The position numbers and the translations under genes are program-made. Below, one piece after another: positions 62,926-64,000 of a DNA stretch of 64,000 nt. Location: NCBI RefSeq assembly GCF_010731735.1, contig NZ_AP022588.1, positions 3,534,001 to 3,598,000 on the forward strand, read 5' to 3'. The notes beneath the pieces were generated by a model. The model was not told where the DNA came from, did not search any database, and saw nothing but the letters and a program-made list of their open reading frames with translations. Numbering within the stretch: position 1 is the first letter of the stretch; the number at the start of each line of letters is the position of its first letter. This DNA is from Mycolicibacterium sediminis (GTDB lineage: Bacteria > Actinomycetota > Actinomycetes > Mycobacteriales > Mycobacteriaceae).

Positions 62926-64000
62926 ATGAGCGTCGAGTCCAGCACGGCGGCGTCGCCGACTGCCCGCTTCGACCGCGCCGACCTCCGGTCGATCGCCATG
63001 ATGTCGGCCGTCGTGGTCGCGCTGCACGCGTTCGGCTGGGGTGTGCTGGTCTTCGGCGTCGCCCCGCAGCACATCACCCTCGGATCGGCTGGCGTCTTCG
63101 GCGTCGGACTCGGCGTCACGGCGTACCTGCTGGGGGTCCGGCACGCGTTCGACGCCGACCACATCGCCGTCATCGACAACACCACCCGCAAGCTCGTCGG
63201 GGAGGGCAGGCGCTCGGCGTCGGCGGGCTTCTGGTTCTCCCTGGGCCACTCCAGCGTCGTGTTCGCCTTGGCGCTGCTGCTGGCGCTCGGCGTCCGCGCG
63301 CTCGCCGGTCCGGTCTCCGACGAGGACTCCCCGATGTTGCAGACCCTCGGGCTGATCGGCTCGGTCGTCGCGGGCACGTTCCTCATCCTCATCGGCCTGA
63401 CCAACCTGTTCGCCGTCGTCGGCATCGCGAAGGTGGTGGCGCGCATGCGTTCCGGTGACCTCGACGAGGACGAACTCGAGCGTCATCTGCACAACCGCGG
63501 CTTCCTCGCCCGCCTGCTCGGACGCGTGATGCGACGGGTGAGCAAGCCGTGGCACCTCTACCCGGTCGGGCTGCTGATGGGCCTGGGCTTCGACACCGCG
63601 ACACAGGTCGCGCTGCTGGTCCTGGCCGCGGGCACCGCCGCGTTCACGCTGCCGTGGTACGCGATCCTGGTGCTGCCGGTCCTCTTCGCGGCGGGCATGA
63701 GCCTGTTCGACGCGCTCGACGGCGTCTTCATGTCCCGCGCCTACGGCTGGGCGTTCCTTCGACCCATCCGCAAGGTGTACTACAACCTCACCGTCACGGT
63801 GCTGTCGGTGTTCGTCGCACTCGTCATCGGCGTCATCGTGCTCGCCGGACTGCTCGCCGACCGTCTCGACGTCCAGACCGGCCCGCTCGCGGCCATCGGC
63901 TCGGCCGACCTGGAGGCCGTCGGGTTCATGATCGTCGGACTGTTCGTCGGCACCTGGCTGGTCGCGGTGGCCGTCTGGCGGTTCGGCCGCATCGAGCAGC
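62926..64000 (+). CDS. nicT: Nickel/cobalt transporter NicT (3' end outside window)
   Basis: An open frame of 358 codons that runs past the window end, slightly short of the M. tuberculosis NicT length. It is a multi-pass NiCoT permease with the signature HAFDADH (His73, Asp78, His79) in RHAFDADHIAVIDN, the second signature region LGHSSVVFALAL, and LGFDTATQVALL and MSLFDALDGVFM in the second half. It imports Ni2+ (or Co2+) for urease or hydrogenase. A palindrome covers its promoter, and an ArsR gene lies upstream. It corresponds to Rv2856. Confidence 0.92.
   Translation, partial: MSVESSTAASPTARFDRADLRSIAMMSAVVVALHAFGWGVLVFGVAPQHITLGSAGVFGVGLGVTAYLLGVRHAFDADHIAVIDNTTRKLVGEGRRSASAGFWFSLGHSSVVFALALLLALGVRALAGPVSDEDSPMLQTLGLIGSVVAGTFLILIGLTNLFAVVGIAKVVARMRSGDLDEDELERHLHNRGFLARLLGRVMRRVSKPWHLYPVGLLMGLGFDTATQVALLVLAAGTAAFTLPWYAILVLPVLFAAGMSLFDALDGVFMSRAYGWAFLRPIRKVYYNLTVTVLSVFVALVIGVIVLAGLLADRLDVQTGPLAAIGSADLEAVGFMIVGLFVGTWLVAVAVWRFGRIEQ

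Overview
This is high-GC DNA from an actinobacterium, almost certainly a rapidly growing Mycobacterium (Mycolicibacterium). Recognisable genes follow the order of the M. tuberculosis Rv2898c-to-Rv2856 neighbourhood: yraN, comM-like, dprA, viuB, xerC, an LLM oxidoreductase, an M23 peptidase, rpsB, tsf, amiC, pyrH, frr, cdsA, rlmN, a DUF2631 protein, the MPT83/MPT70 pair, dxr, rip1, ispG, a GNAT protein, a lipoprotein PBP, map, glnA4, a puuD-like gene, aldC, an SDR and nicT. Species-specific blocks interrupt this backbone, and most of the novelty lies there.

Region by region. 1-7.3 kb: the end of a CoA-transferase and a thioesterase, facing a tightly overlapping minus-strand operon. That operon encodes an Fe3+-type ABC importer (binding lipoprotein, double permease, ATPase) followed by a fusion of adenylation domain, carrier domain and membrane acyltransferase. 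An IdeR-like iron box lies just upstream of the first gene, and a hemophore-like gene lies across the divergent gap. 8.6-18.4 kb: conserved backbone (DNA uptake/processing genes, viuB, a lactate monooxygenase homologue, xerC, rpsB-tsf). 18.5-21 kb: amidase with an intact IS481-family element inserted exactly at its stop codon, with a 6-bp target duplication. 21.3-27.4 kb: a small MacB-like ABC exporter, whose two permease genes are joined by a chain of four overlapping 11-codon ORFs made from a 32-bp tandem repeat, then an amine/amino-acid permease and a copper amine oxidase. 27.5-34 kb: a MarR/methyltransferase divergent pair with a perfect operator, pyrH-frr-cdsA, EamA/LysR and rlmN. 34.2-40.5 kb: a catabolic cluster (SnoaL-like, aldehyde dehydrogenase, TetR, CoA-transferase, SMP-30 lactonase) with a shared promoter/operator motif, and a WS/DGAT acyltransferase. 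40.5-43.7 kb: DUF2631, photolyase and two fasciclin proteins with a SigK-like promoter. 43.8-53.7 kb: isoprenoid/S2P genes and cell-wall backbone. 53.7-54.7 kb: a membrane protein and TetR gene facing away from each other across two matching operators. 54.7-61.6 kb: an APC permease and an operon for a gamma-glutamylated-amine pathway. 61.6-64 kb: an ArsR regulator, a methyltransferase and the nickel transporter nicT, which runs off the window and carries a near-perfect 24-bp palindrome over its -35 box.

Three themes stand out: iron acquisition, two parallel routes of amine breakdown, and many compact divergent regulator/target pairs with visible operators and probable leaderless transcripts. 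No tRNA, rRNA or CRISPR array was recognised. All functions were inferred by reading the sequence, without database searches.
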